From Lentinula raphanica (Eukaryota; Basidiomycota; Agaricomycetes; Agaricales; Omphalotaceae), in contig JANVFP010000037.1 of assembly GCA_027919835.1 (NCBI GenBank), forward strand, positions 310,001 to 374,000: 64,000 bases of DNA, read 5' to 3'. Below the pieces are notes generated by a model. The model was not told the DNA's origin. It made no database searches and saw nothing but the letters and a program-made list of their open reading frames with translations. Numbering within the stretch: the stretch's first letter is position 1; the number at the start of each line of letters is the position of its first letter. Of this stretch, positions 22,498-33,912 are shown one piece after another. The translations under genes and the position numbers were made by a program.

Positions 22498-24383
22498 CTG
22501 AAAGTATATTGATCCGTTCCCGTGGAACTCGACGCACCCGCTTTCTTGCTGTCTGGTCGTCTCAATCGTTTTCCATTCTTCTCTTCTGTCATCTGTTGGT
22601 CGCTGCACAGTGCACTCACTCGAGAATCTTCGTCTTGTTGTCAACCGTTTCGCACTATGTATGCTCTTTATGTTGTTTGGCCGTAGCCTTATCGCTCGTC
22701 TGCCGATGTTCGTCAATTCGTCAGATATCTGGCTTTTTTTCTCATGGTTCTGACCACCTACGCCGTCCATTTTTTCACACTCCCCAGCGAATCGCTACCA
22801 TCGATCTAAAATTCCATGGCTTTATTGGCCGCTTCATCTCTCCCATCGCACTAACCTTATCCTTATTTGCACTCTGTCCATTCTGGTCGTCCCATATTCT
22901 GAGATTGCAATCCTTCACCCAGCATCTTGCGCCACGCTCTTGCAATTGTAGCATCGTCGTCGATTAATCAAAGCTGCATTGGTTATATCCCTACACTTCT
23001 GCTTCCAGTGCACAATCTCTCTCTTCCCCTAATGCTTGCCAATGCATGACGAGTTTCTGTATCAGAATAGAGCACCAGATGCGGATAGAAATTTCCTTGT
23101 GTCTTTTGCTTCAGACCATTGGATGTACTTGGTGATCTGTAAACGTTGTCAAATCAAAGGGTATCTGAAAATACAAAGGGGATGGAAGGGTTTAGGTCGA
23201 AATCATTGAGCGATATCGTTCATCTCAATCCAAAATCAGGGTCTTCCGACTTGAACGTTCCCGAAGTTGGAGCCCAAGAAACCCAGAGTTGAAGGGGTCG
23301 AATTGTGTCGGACAGGTTTCTTGAATATTTATCCGTTCCTTGTATATCACCTTGCGGGAGGGGGCGAAAAAAACGGCAAGGGGACAGGAGTCAAAACCGT
23401 TGGACGCAATACCACTCAATTTTGTTCGCTGCCGTTTCAACTTTCTATCCAGTCTCAGCCACACTACCAACGCTTCTTGTTGGTTGCAGTTGATATCTAA
23501 TAGATATCGTAGAGTTCGAGTTTGAAAATGGGCCCATGTAAGTAGAATCTTCACAATTTTGGTACTTACACTTAGGAAATTCAAAAATGGAGTGCCTAGC
23601 ACGAATACACGAAGCTCTGTTTCGAGTATCATGAGGACTATGCGGAAGGGGAACCGACAAGCAAACGTTCGAGTGGGCCATGGGATATGTATCCTTGATC
23701 CGCTGCTTGAAGAAGTTCTTACTGTAAACTTGTCTGCCACGAATTGAAAATTGAAAAAAGAGGAAGTGCATTGACTTTCAAGTCATCATAACCAGAACCT
23801 ACCACTGGAACTCGTAGGTCCATTCATACCTCGAGTTCTATCTCTGATCCGCATTTATGCAGAAGCTCATGACTCAAGCCAGGAAATTCAAGGAAACTCA
23901 ATGGTGAGTACATCGCATCCTGAAGGAGCAGAGTTTTCATTTACTACACTCAGGACCTCTAGACATTTCATGTCGGGAACCACCTGGGATAGTCTGTCAC
24001 GGATCGGCAAGCCGTTTCGTACGATATCGCACTCGACCTGGACTGGTCCAGGAAACCAAGAGGTATAAGTACCAGTGGATCTGTAGGATGTTTCTCCAGT
24101 TCAAATCGACTCAAAAACTCCAACACAAAGCGCCGGTTCGGTATGTAACTCTGCAATTCTCGTTGCGTCCTATGCTCACCTACAGCTACTTGTACCAGCT
24201 ACGATCACTCTCTCCTGGTAATATTGCTGGTCAATTTTTATCACAAGTATCGCAACATCATATCAGCTGTACGTCTTTGACGATGCTGTTTGTTTTCATA
24301 CCTGGCTGGTGCTAACTTCATGGCCTCTTAATAGTCTATCGCATTCATCAATCAAAGTCTCGACCACTAAGTTGTCCTTCGTA
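22498..24383. other. Long region without a recognised gene
   Basis: The first few hundred bases are likely the 3' untranslated region of the KH gene. Minus-strand frames around 23400-24150 contain protein-like pieces, one near 23980-24150 (including RRFVLEFLSRFELEKHPTD) and one near 23600-23700, with plausible GT and AG sites between them. I could not assemble them into a convincing chain with a start codon, so they may be an unrecognised gene, a decayed gene or chance. Confidence 0.35.
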
Positions 24384-25055
24384 ATGTTCTTCCAAATCAC
24401 CCCCACACGCCTAGTCGCTCATCTGCACGTAGGAGCCAGTATTTTCTTGACATCAGCTTCCCCTGTACCGAGCCTTAATGGAGATCTCGCTCAGTATGAC
24501 AGACGCGCTGATCCTGTCCGCGCCATGGATCCCCATCGTGAGTTCTTCGGACGAGTTGCACGCATATAATCATTTATCTCATGCAAGAGTTATACAGTCA
24601 CCAGGAGAGCTCTACAGGAAGACGTTGAGCTTGTCATCGACGGTATTGGAAAAGAAGAGCACTGGTTCGTGCACGTAGGACCTAGACTTTTCCAAGCCGG
24701 AACCAGAGATCCGTCCACGATGGACAAATTCAAGAGCAAGCTGACGACGTCCGACTACGAGTGGGCCCACGTCGAGCATCAGCTTAGCCGTCCAAAGAAA
24801 GTGCCTCTCGGGAAAGCAACCTTCAAGGATGCCGCTGATCAGAACGCGGCCTTCCAGAAGCTCAGAGGCATTAAGATGAAAGCTCCAGCGGCAGCGAAGG
24901 GGGGGAACTGTCTGGACTATATCACGGATGTTTTGGATGCGCTAGAGCATGACCGCCATGTCGGGACGGATGTGGTCCATGCGTACAAGAAGGAGTACGA
25001 TGACAATTACACCAGAGTGTCGAAAGCTGTATGGGGTGTTGACTTGACACCTTAA
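24384..25055 (+). CDS. Orphan protein, possibly secreted
   Basis: Unknown function, 203 residues from exons 24384-24537 and 24598-25055. The first 30 residues contain a moderately hydrophobic stretch (LVAHLHVGASIFLTSASP) that could be a signal peptide. Recognisable features are an acidic helix (TRRALQEDVELVIDGIGKEE), then HWFVHVGPRLFQ, and in the C-terminal third CLDYITDVLDALEHDRHV followed by KKEYDDNYTRVSKAVWGV. From memory, similar C-terminal patterns occur in uncharacterised basidiomycete proteins. Only one cysteine is seen in the second exon, so disulphide-rich effectors are unlikely. The start ATG is the first in frame downstream of stops and is a choice, not proven. Confidence 0.6.
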
Positions 25056-25303
25056 AGCGTGGATTGAACGGGCAGCAGCGGAAAGATCACATCAGCCGTA
25101 TTCTACTGTCAAACGTTTGTACTTACTGCTGCTTCGATACTCATGCTCGAAAATCGCGTCTTCATGGATTTTGTCTGACCAGCCGTGATCCTTTCCAAAT
25201 CAGGTAGTGTACAAGCGCTTATTATATTTGAGCGCTTAGCGACTTGAGCCATCTTAACCCTCCAAGTTTCTTCACAGTCCAGCTCCTTCCTCATCATACA
25301 TCA

Positions 25304-26410
25304 ATGGTTTCCTCTGAGTTTGCCAACAGACCTTTGAAAAAGCTGGTCCTCTTCGATGTGGATGGTACTCTTACCCCGGCGCGTCAGGTACCTCTTCCGT
25401 CGATCTCATGTCTACGAACATGGTCCAGAATGAGAACTGGAATCTATAGGGTGTATCGCCGGCGATGACCAAAGTACTGAAGGACCTGAGGAAGAAAGCC
25501 ATCATTGGATTCGTTGGAGGCTCAGATCTTGTCAAGATTTCAGAGCAGCTTTCTGTCGACGGTAGCAACGGTGAGTTGTAGAGCACTCGTTGACGCTCTA
25601 TGACCTCAATCTCCCGCCTTCTCCTGTAGTCGTTGAAGATTTCGACTTTGCGTTTGCAGAGAATGGGCTGACAGCGTATAAAATGGGCAAACCCCTTGCC
25701 TCTCAATCTTTCATCAAATATGTCGGGGAAGAACGTTACAAGCCCCTTGTCAATTTCATTCTGCATTATCTGGCTGATCTGGATATTCCAATCAAACGGT
25801 ATACCTCATTTTGACCATGCGAAAGGCACCTAAAAACGTACATCTTCCAGCGGCACCTTCATAGAATTTAGAAACGGGATGATCAATATTAGTCCAATCG
25901 GGCGAAATGCAACGTTTGTGCCGACTTTCAGGTCTTGGTTCATGGTTCTGATTTCTCCATGTATAGCATTGCAGAAAGGCACGAGTTTGAAGCATATGAC
26001 AAGGTAGTACGCACAGAAAGCTGCTTCTCGGTCTTTCTTTACGATGCTTTCGATAGAAACAAGGCGTTCGAGCGGCTTTTGTGAAGATCCTGCAAGAGAA
26101 ATTCGCTGATTACGACTTGACTTTCTCAATCGGAGGCCAGATCTCGTTTGACGTGTTCCCGCGAGGCTGGGATAAGACATACTCTCTCCGACACGTTGAG
26201 CAGGAGGGATTCGAGGAGATTCATTTCTTCGGTGATAAAACATACAAGGTGAATAGCTGCTTTCTTTTCTATTACTGCTGTCATGAATCACGAACTTTAC
26301 TCTAGGGTGGAAATGACTACGAGATCTTCAGCGATCCACGAACCATCGGCCATTCCGTCAATAGTCCTGATGATACTATCAGGATACTGAAAGAGTTGTT
26401 CGAAATTTAG
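25304..26410 (+). CDS. SEC53: Phosphomannomutase
   Basis: Converts mannose-6-phosphate to mannose-1-phosphate in the cytosol, the step that feeds GDP-mannose for glycosylation and GPI anchors. The HAD-family nucleophile motif DVDGTLT is at residues about 18-24 ([16 protein letters not shown]). Further family blocks in order: [83 protein letters not shown], and the metal-binding end [20 protein letters not shown]. The C-terminus is ILKELFEI. At least six introns split the gene, including one right after the catalytic motif. It converges with the adenosine deaminase gene, with 235 bases between the stops. All conserved residues expected for the enzyme are visible. Confidence 0.96.
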
Positions 26411-26645
26411 CGTTCCATGGATACATTAACCGTCTGCCCTTCGCAGAAGAGAAGTATAGAATGGTAATCACAATCACCTGGCAAAATGGCACTCTTGTGT
26501 TTCGAATGTTAGTCTACCCGATGGCTGGAGGCAGAAGGACTCGCAAACGCGCAACAGTTGAAATGATTCACATTCGTCTCTACTACACAAGTATCGATAT
26601 TCGCATCGGAATGTTCGCAAGCAAAACTTCAGTTGCCGATGACCT

Positions 26646-29014
26646 TCATGCCTCAACTTGAGCAAGGAACTTTTGACCCTCCGAGGCAGCATACTCTAAA
26701 AACACCTCCCAGCGTCTTTGCCAAGCCGCCAACGCTCGGGTCATCTCTTCCGCATCCATGCTCGAGAACTACAAATCATCCGATTCCATGATGAAAGGAA
26801 CTCTATTCAGCTCAAAGAACGTAGTACATACCCTGATGCTGTCCTTGGCCATTTCTCCTAATTGAATGAGACCAGTGATTTCACTTGCTGCTAAGACCTT
26901 TGGACAACAAGACGTGGGCCTTAGCATCTTATATCGGAGAAAAGACGAATGGAGTTTTCTCACCTGGAAATAATCAAACGTCAAACCCATGTTCCCGAAA
27001 ACGGACGGATCATCAGAGCATAGAGCGACAGATACGCCTTGGTTTAATAAGACAGGTAGAGGGTGCATGTGCATTGAAGATGTGAGGCGCTGAATATGGG
27101 TGCGGATGAAGTCTCAACATCGGGGTTGGATATTTCGAGGTCACTCACAAGGATTTCGTTCCTGTGTTGTCAACAGAGAGTGAAATCTTCGATACTCTCA
27201 CAAAACCACAAACCATACGCACGAAATTGGACATACTTCGATAGCAATCCCGCGTTCTTTACACAACTCCATCAGCTTTGGGTGTTTGACCAAGGAGAAG
27301 CTACAGAGGTGAACATTCGATCCATTTAGCAAACCTCCTCCATCTCAAAAACAGCCAAATGACATACCCATGTCCGATTCGTTTAGTCCCTAACAAGATG
27401 GCATCATAGAGGTTCATATCCGCTTCCGTTCCATCACCCAAAGTCTCTCCGGCATGAAAGATGAACGGGATCTCTGAGACGCCAGCTTGTTCCTGCATTT
27501 CTCTGAATTTGAGGAGAGGCTCAAGATAGTAAGTCAAAGGTCTAAGGACGTTTTCGTCTCCAACGAGATCAAATCCTGGAGGTAAGTAAGTATGAAATGA
27601 ATAGCTGAGAGGGCACCCAGTGCGCAAAGTACGAACGGCGCACCAGCGATCAAGTCAGGGAACTCTTTTTTCAACGCGATACAGTCCTGAAGATACCATT
27701 CGAGTTCTTCTACAGTGATGAACCTGATCGTGGTATATATGATCTGCGATACTCATGTGAACAATCCTTCGTTGTGAATGAATCAGTCCCAACCTTGGCA
27801 CCAATCAACTCGTCTTCTCTACCTTGTGCTCGAAGCTCCGCCTTCACATCGCCGACAACCGTTTGGAAATCTTTTAATACCTCTCTGTGAGTGAGTGGGC
27901 GTTGTCCATCTTCGGCAACAAACGGTCTGGAAGACGGGTTTACATTAGGATCGAAAGAGGATCAGATAGTAATTCAGCCACGAGAGAAACAAACATTGCG
28001 TCCCTGAGGAAATTAATCCTTGGTTCGACGTAAGATATTCCATCTGCGATAGAACTCAGAATGAATTCCCGTATGTATTCCTTTTGGATCGGCTGGTATC
28101 GCACCAGAGGCTACCGAGAACTCGATTTAGAGGGATGAATCACAACATAGGTGAACAACGGTTGAACGCACTGCGCTGACGACAAAGGTGCTGGTAAATT
28201 TTTGCCATATCTGACTAGAGCCTCAGTAGAGAAATCCATGTTTTCAGCAGCTCATAGAAGCCTACTTTTGTAACCGTGTTGTGCGTCACGTAGGCTTCGG
28301 TAGGATTGATGGTCATAGCAGCAGTCAACCAACTATCGAAACCTTCCGGTCCACCGAGCTGGGGATCAAAGGTTTCTCTGGCTTTGGCTATAGGCACCCA
28401 TGTACCGGATAGATAATTGGTGTCCGTCAAAGCAACGTCGCCGGATGTACGAAGTTCCTCAGGAAGAGCCGATAATTGTGGAAGGACAGAACCTATGTTG
28501 GTCGCGTCAAGAGCTGTTGAAGCTCGAACATGGATAGCAGGATACTTCATCGCAGCTTTGAGAAGAAACGAGACATTGACTGTCGCGTCTAGATGTGCAT
28601 GGAGAAGTCCGCCTTTGGGCATCTAGCGTATCGTTTGGACTTTGTGGATAAGAGTTCATCGGATTACATTATTTACTCACCTTTCCCAATATTTCAAACA
28701 GTTTCGTTTGTACAATGATTCTACGACCTGAATAGACCTATGAAGAACGCCATCTTCCGCGGAAACAAGCGTTGAAAAGTACCGGTGAGAAACTCCATGC
28801 CAGGAAACGGATGAGGAATGCCTTCGTATTCAAGACTCCAGATGGATGCTGCTTCAGCCCTTCGGACTTGACGGATTGTCTTGTCAGCTAAAGCCTCCAA
28901 TTCAGAGAGTTCGCCCTTCTTGTAGTCTGCACGCTGGGCTCTATCTGTCATGATCAACTCCTTCCTGCTCGCTTCATAACCAGCTAGAGTTCTCGGAATT
29001 GTGAAGGCAGACAT
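26646..29014 (-). CDS. Adenosine deaminase-like, ADGF/CECR1 type
   Basis: Zinc-dependent metallohydrolase of the ADGF branch, which deaminates adenosine or deoxyadenosine to inosine; some members are secreted. No signal peptide is visible on the N-terminus (MSAFTIPRTLAGYEASRKEL), so cytosolic location is possible. Active-site motifs in order are the zinc-binding HAHLD (KGGLLHAHLDATV), the glutamate-bearing HAGET (FIFHAGETLGDGTEAD), LLGTKRIGHG, CPISNEIL, and the second zinc motif SDDPSVFG. The N-terminal 100 residues correspond to the usual ADGF dimerisation helix region. Many introns of about 50-60 bases were inferred. The last exon ends WEVFLEYAASEGQKFLA. Catalytic residues seem complete. 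Confidence 0.9.
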
Positions 29015-29610
29015 GGACAGAGCAATGGATGTAGTTGACGATGAGTGTTTATTTGCAGCGCTGTATAGTGTAGTTAAGAGGCAAATCTAGCGCGAGGGAC
29101 TCACCTGTGGCCAATTTTGGGGTTTATTAGGGTTATGCGTTGAATTTGGCATGTTCAAGGCCTTCTTCAACGTTCACCTTAGAGAGACGTCCGTCGTCGA
29201 CATTATATGCTATGTTGTCTGCTTTCGAATCCACGTCCTTGGAGTCCAGCATACCCACATTTCTACAATCTCAGGCGTGCTATCAGTCTGATTCAGGTGC
29301 TATGTATCTGGAGAGGCATAATAGGGCATCACGGTATTTCTTTTGAGTCCATCAAAGGAACTACAAAGCTCTACAAAGGAACCTTGAGCTTGAACCTTCG
29401 CTCCCTTAGGCCTCCCTTAGGCCTCCCTTAGGCCTCCCTAGGCTCCCCTACGCCATCGGGTTGTTGGTCGATACGCAGGTCATTGATTTGCAGTTTGTTT
29501 ACGTTTTATCTCAAAGCGAACAAGCTACATAGCTGGGTAGAGCCAAGGTAGAGCTTTGCAGCGACAATCGGGTCGCGGAAGAGGCACAGATAGCGAATTG
29601 TGAGTGAAAC
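29015..29610. other. Intergenic region left of the MITE-like element
   Basis: No gene seen. It contains the promoter of the adenosine deaminase gene and the short tandem repeat listed separately. Confidence 0.5.
29400..29451 (+). repeat. Tandem 11-base repeat (CTCCCTTAGGC), about four copies
   Basis: The unit CTCCCTTAGGC recurs three times in perfect phase from 29401 and then decays into CTCCCTAGGC and CTCCCCTA. Each copy carries the short palindromic core TTAGGCC or CCTAGG. It lies in non-coding DNA about 160 bases before the MITE-like element. Confidence 0.85.
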
Positions 29611-30008
29611 CAGGACCCCCGGCAGCCCACTAAAACCTCTGTTTCGGGTAAAAATGAGTATTTTTCAGTGCTCTGAGGGCTTCTGAGGGCACGTTCGGGT
29701 AAAAATGGCTGGCAGGAGGCTACCAGAACATAGATTCATCTCACATACTCACACTGCGCTCGAGGTGGGCATTACAATTTCTGAAAAACATCAAATCTTC
29801 TGAAAAAGTTAATTCCTTCCTTCCTAGATGTTCAAGCACCTTTAAGCGCTCTGTTACCTCTGGAGCCTAAAATCGGGTAACAATCATGGGGTCTTCAGAA
29901 GGCCCTGGGTCGAAATCGGGTAAAAATGGCGACTTTTGGCTGATTTTTGGTTCGGGTAAAAGTGAGCTTTCGAGGGCGCAAACCTTTTGGTGGGCTGCCG
30001 GGGTCCTG
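29611..30008. mobile_element. MITE-like non-autonomous DNA transposon with TIRs
   Basis: The left end reads CAGGACCCCCGGCAGCCCAC and the right end is its inverse complement with one C fewer (GTGGGCTGCCGGGGTCCTG), so the terminal inverted repeats are about 20-26 bases long. The flanks repeat TGAAAC directly on both sides (GTGAAAC if the outermost base is shared), a likely 6-7 base target duplication. Inside, a motif CGGGTAAAAATG or a close variant occurs five times (29645, 29696, 29874, 29917, 29953), clustered near both ends like subterminal repeats that bind a transposase. No open frame of transposase size is present, so movement would need an enzyme from elsewhere. The superfamily is not settled from the ends alone. 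Confidence 0.85.
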
Positions 30009-30708
30009 TGAAACCCGAGAATTGCGAAACAGTAGGACGAGATGAGTATCAAGAAAACCAGGAAAGAACTTTCAAAGAAGAGAAAGTTGAAACAGGGCGA
30101 AACACGGAACAACTCATGAATGATGTGGAACCGTAGGAGATCGTTGGCTACCATTCATTGAGATGACCGCAGTCTAATAGAGTCTATGTAGTGGCAGCGC
30201 AGCCTCAGGAATCAGTATGACCGTCGGTCTCCCAGACATTCGCATGTTTTCATACACATAAGAACCGAATCGAACCAGATCCGATTCCCTATTCATCTCT
30301 CTCGCTTCTCTCTGTTGCACTTTCTCCCTTGCACTTTTCTCACTTTCTTTGCTGGCAAAGAAAGCGATTATTCTCTGGTAAGCTCAATCCATCTCTCTAG
30401 TATATCTGCAGGACGTTCCTAACATCCGAGTCTACCTCCTAGTTGACGCCGGTCGTTGTCATTGCATTCGTACAGTTACAATCGACTTCCATCTTGTCGT
30501 ACGTCTGACGAAGCTGTGGTATCGCTCCCTGTATTCGACTCTAACTCATGTATGTATACAGTCCATCCACACCTCGTTTGATTCGTGTCAATACGCGCCG
30601 CCTTTTGTGAGTTGCACAGCGCTTCCGTATTTCAAACCGTCTCCGATGACCAATGTTATCGACACTCTAGTATCTGATACATAAATCTCCAACTTCGATT
30701 CTTCCTTC
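30009..30708. other. Intergenic region and promoter of a small secreted protein
   Basis: No gene seen. A pyrimidine-rich run around 30296-30355 and long CT-rich stretches before the start codon at 30709 look like a fungal promoter. Confidence 0.5.
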
Positions 30709-31196
30709 ATGCGCCTCAACATCGTCTTGCTGGTCGTCTGGCTCTCCATCGTTGCTTTTGTTCCAGGTTCCGTCGCATTCACAGTCAGTAATGTAAGTCC
30801 TCAAACTGACCATCCCTATACTCGTCGCTCACCGCTACCGTTTTCCTACGTGACTTACAGGACCAGAAAAAGGAACCCAAGGAGCTTCGCATCTACTTCA
30901 AGCACGACTGGTTCGGCACCACAGAAGGAAAAACTTTCGTGCATGCGTCTTGTCTCGACAGCATGATAAAGGAGCTGAAATCTCTATATGCCTCAGTAAT
31001 ACCGGTACCCCAGTTTCTTCAACTCCACGACAACGCAGGAAAAGGATCCAAAATTCCCGTTGGTGGGTTTCTGTACGAAAAAGTAGATGATTTCGGTAGT
31101 CGTTTTGGAGGGGACCACTCATATGATGATAAATATACGTTGGGCGTAGAATTAGACGAAACCATTTACCATGTTGAACCTGCTTGGTTGAAGTAG
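30709..31196 (+). CDS. Small secreted protein
   Basis: Orphan of 139 residues. Exon 1 (30709-30792) encodes just the signal peptide and a few residues: MRLNIVLLVVWLSIVAFVPG. A phase-0 intron then leads into exon 2 (30861-31196) with the whole mature protein. The mature part is hydrophilic with one cysteine, and includes LRIYFKHDWFGTTEG, HASCLDSMIKELKSLYASV and FLYEKVDDFGSRFGG. No known domain is evident. The gene structure is shared with the secreted protein at 32221-32669: both have an 84-base first exon and a phase-0 intron. It belongs to the repeat-rich, gene-poor stretch from 29 to 35 kb. Confidence 0.75.
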
Positions 31197-31913
31197 TTTA
31201 GAATCTATATGACGGACTTCCCACTTCTTATTCTCTCTCTCTCCTTTCCACTCGTTTTCAGTTTCGGAATACAATCTAATACAATCTCGTTATACCGATA
31301 AGTCGTGACCCTCAGTTTGCCCTGGGCCTCAGTATATCAATGTTGACAGCTTTTTTTCGAGTTCCGATAACTATCGCGATTATCTACGATGGAGTTGCCC
31401 ATCGCTGCCTCCGGTCGATCACCTCCCCCAACAAAGCCCAACAATCACACAGCTTCAAATATGCAGCTGGCACTGCGTTGAGCGAAAGATCGAAAGTGGC
31501 GCATTTGTTGACACTGTTTTCGCCGCATCTCGAACTCAAATTGATCAAACGAACTTAGTCGAGTCAGGGCCTGGTATAGGGCTGATTAAAATACTAGTCC
31601 TCTCCAAATTTTTGAATCCTCTACTAGTACTATCATTACACTAGTTTTGCAAATGCCAGTAGTTTTGCAAAATTCATTTTAGTTTCTTTTACTTTTGCTC
31701 TGAAATATGCATCGGGATTTCAACAATCATATCTCACAAGCAATATCCGAAAGTTCCCCTGAGCTGAGTCCATCAAATGATGGATTTGGAAGGGAGTTAT
31801 GTTTTTTTTGTAAAACTACTGGTTTTGGTGATGCTTCCACCCCGGCAATGATATTATGACCCAAAGATCTTGTTTCACTTCTCTACAAAGTAGATAGCAA
31901 GGTTCAGAATATG
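31197..31913. other. Intergenic region, AT-rich
   Basis: No gene seen. Around 31610-31680 the sequence is AT-rich with short direct repeats of AGTTTTGCAAA. Confidence 0.5.
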
Positions 31914-32100
31914 CTATGCTATACCCTGAGCCGGTAGCTGTCTAATTAATGTGTGTTGATTCCGAAGTACTTTTTCAAAGAATTCTGCAACACTAGGGTA
32001 ATGATATGTACTAGTAGCTACAGGAACAGCTGATGAAACTGGAAGGCTTGCGATAAGTGTAGTCACAAAAGCCCCCCAGAAGAATCTGTGAAGCAAGTTC
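31914..32100 (-). pseudogene. Possible fragment of a small secreted protein gene
   Basis: An open frame encodes FFWGAFVTTLIASLPVSSAV, which looks like a signal peptide, followed by about 35 residues up to a stop. There is no ATG in frame before the hydrophobic stretch; the frame can be extended only through non-ATG codons. It may be a decayed relative of the neighbouring secreted protein genes, or an exon whose start codon lies in an exon I could not find. Confidence 0.3.
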
Positions 32101-32220
32101 GTAGCTATGATAGATATCCAGCTCCGAGGGGATAACGCCCGTATTTCTTTGCGCCTGGACTAGTTATACATACATAAATAAAAAGAGAAAGCCTGATATT
32201 GTATCATCATATACATGCTA

Positions 32221-32669
32221 CTAATTAGCTTTTACCTTTTTCAACTGGTAATGAAATGTCGCGACCTTGTCTTTACCTACATAAACGTCGCAGTACCCAG
32301 CGTGTCTTCCATCTCCATTACCCTCTTTAGTACTCCATGTCCACGGGACATCCTTGTGAGGTGCCGACAAAGATGTTTTCTCCTTTATTCCCTTCGTCAC
32401 GATATCGCGGGCGTCCTTCTTTCGAAAGTCCGAGTCCTTGCCACTTTCGAAAGGCACACCTGTGAAAGTAAACGACTCGAATTTGGTTATCGTGGGCGCA
32501 TTACGAGTCTGAAGTCGCGACTCCGACGCGGCCTGAGTCAAATTCGAGTCAACATTTGATCATAATTCAATGCCGTATCGCTAACCTTCCCTCGTCCGAC
32601 AGGAACAGGCAGAGAATATGCAAAGGAAACAAGGCATAGAACAATATACGCGAAAGGAACAAAGCGCAT
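32221..32669 (-). CDS. Small secreted protein
   Basis: Orphan of 131 residues from exons 32586-32669 and 32221-32532. Exon 1 is the signal peptide (MRFVPFAYIVLCLVSFAYS, cleavage likely before LPVP). The mature part is basic and hydrophilic with one cysteine. Visible pieces are ITKFESFTFTGVPFESGKD, SDFRKKDARDIVTKGI, and GRHAGYCDVYVGKDKVATFH. The exon layout (84-base first exon, phase-0 intron) equals that of the secreted protein at 30709-31196, though I see no clear protein similarity beyond the signal peptides. The role is unknown; similar small secreted proteins in mushrooms often have roles at the host or substrate interface, which is only an inference here. Confidence 0.75.
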
Positions 32670-33912
32670 GAGGGGCAGTAGTGAACTTGACTCTATGTCA
32701 TGATAAAATTAGATACGCTCAAGTGGAAAAGACGACGTGTACGCACAGAAACTTGAGGTTGACGATGTTGCAGGCAGCTGAAGTGACCGTGGACGCGAGT
32801 TGAATCTGCAAGAAAGATAAAAGCTTGATGAGCAGACCGGAATTTCAAGAGAGCGAAGAGAGCAATGTCGTTACCACAAGAAGAACGGGAACAAGAAATG
32901 GTAGCGTCGAACAGCTTGAACTTGGGAGACGACGTTAGACGGTTGGAAACGAGTCAAGGTGGGTACACTTACCAGATGAACAAAAGATTCTCAGTGCTTT
33001 CTCTGACCAGCAAAGAAAGGAAACGAGTGCAGTGCAAAACCGTACCAGCGGATGGGGGGAAGGAAGGAGTGGGCTAATCGTTAGATATATATCTTTCCCA
33101 CCGTCCCAGCCAGTCCTCCGTCGGTTGGGGATTAAAAGTCTGTCTGAGGTTGTCTGATGGCTGCGCAATATCTATATCAGTTTCGATAATCATATCGTAT
33201 CCTGAGACTGATCAGGACTGATCCCAGCTGATCCTGCGGAGTCTCCTCTGGTCTCCTGCGGTCAGTTCTTGAAGCCAGGACTGGTTAGGGACTCCGGGAG
33301 CTATTAGGAGCTAGGGAGCTGGGGAGAGTCGGAACAAACTACGTAGTACGTACTAGCTGAAAGCCTATCGTATACGGTATAGTACAAAGCCTAGCCTGCC
33401 AGCTACATAGCCATCTTGTTACTTGTAGAAGGTCTTCTTAAACACTGTGAGAAGAGGAGTCGCAATTTGCCAGAGCCTACTGCCGGCGAATCGGCAAGTT
33501 TCCAAGGTTGTTTCTTCATCTCTCAGCCTTCAGCCTGGTCTCTTTCAACTTTACCCTTCGACAATTTCAGCCCAATAGAATTCCCCGCTGGCCGTGGAGA
33601 TACCATTTTGTTCTAACACTTTATTCGACTCCTTCCCTCTCGGACTATAGTACCTTCCATCACCGTTTTGTTGGCCTGCTCGCGTTCATCATCTGTCCCG
33701 TACTAATTTTCTGATTTCTAGGTATTCCCGAATCTCAGAATCCCTTGTTCTGTTCTTTCACGATCATCCACTTTCCTCGTCGTTTCAGTGAGTTCTTGAA
33801 GCTGATTTGTCCTTGGTTTCACGTCCCCTTGGTTTCACGTTCCCAGGCTGACCATTCCGGAATCCGCATACATAGCCGAGATCTCCTTTTTGCATTTCAA
33901 TATCCAACGAAC
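32670..33912. other. Intergenic region with diverged repeat
   Basis: No gene was recognised. From about 33195 to 33345 it holds one copy of a diverged repeat that recurs at about 34395-34545 (listed separately). CT-rich sequence precedes the start at 33913. Confidence 0.45.
33195..33345 (+). repeat. Diverged direct repeat, copy 1
   Basis: Shares blocks in the same order with 34395-34545: TGATCCTGCGGAGTCT versus TGATCCTACGGAGTCT, then CAGGACTGRTT, then GGAGCTRGGAG-type sequence, then GAGTCGGAAC versus GAGTCAGAAC. The matching blocks are separated by short gaps, so this is an old copy. Confidence 0.6.

Noticed and set aside
22509..22967. Plus-strand frame of 152 codons after the KH-domain gene
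   Set aside because: It starts at TTG, shows a low-complexity Ser/Cys/Leu-rich composition typical of pyrimidine-rich untranslated DNA, and overlaps the expected 3' untranslated region.
25109..25297. Minus-strand frame starting MMRKELDCEET overlapping the phosphomannomutase leader
   Set aside because: It has a good donor but the acceptor leads to an immediate stop, and it overlaps the leader of a secure gene.
30709..32669. Homology between the two small secreted proteins
   Set aside because: Exon structure is the same but beyond the signal peptides I could not align the mature parts, so common descent of the bodies is not claimed.
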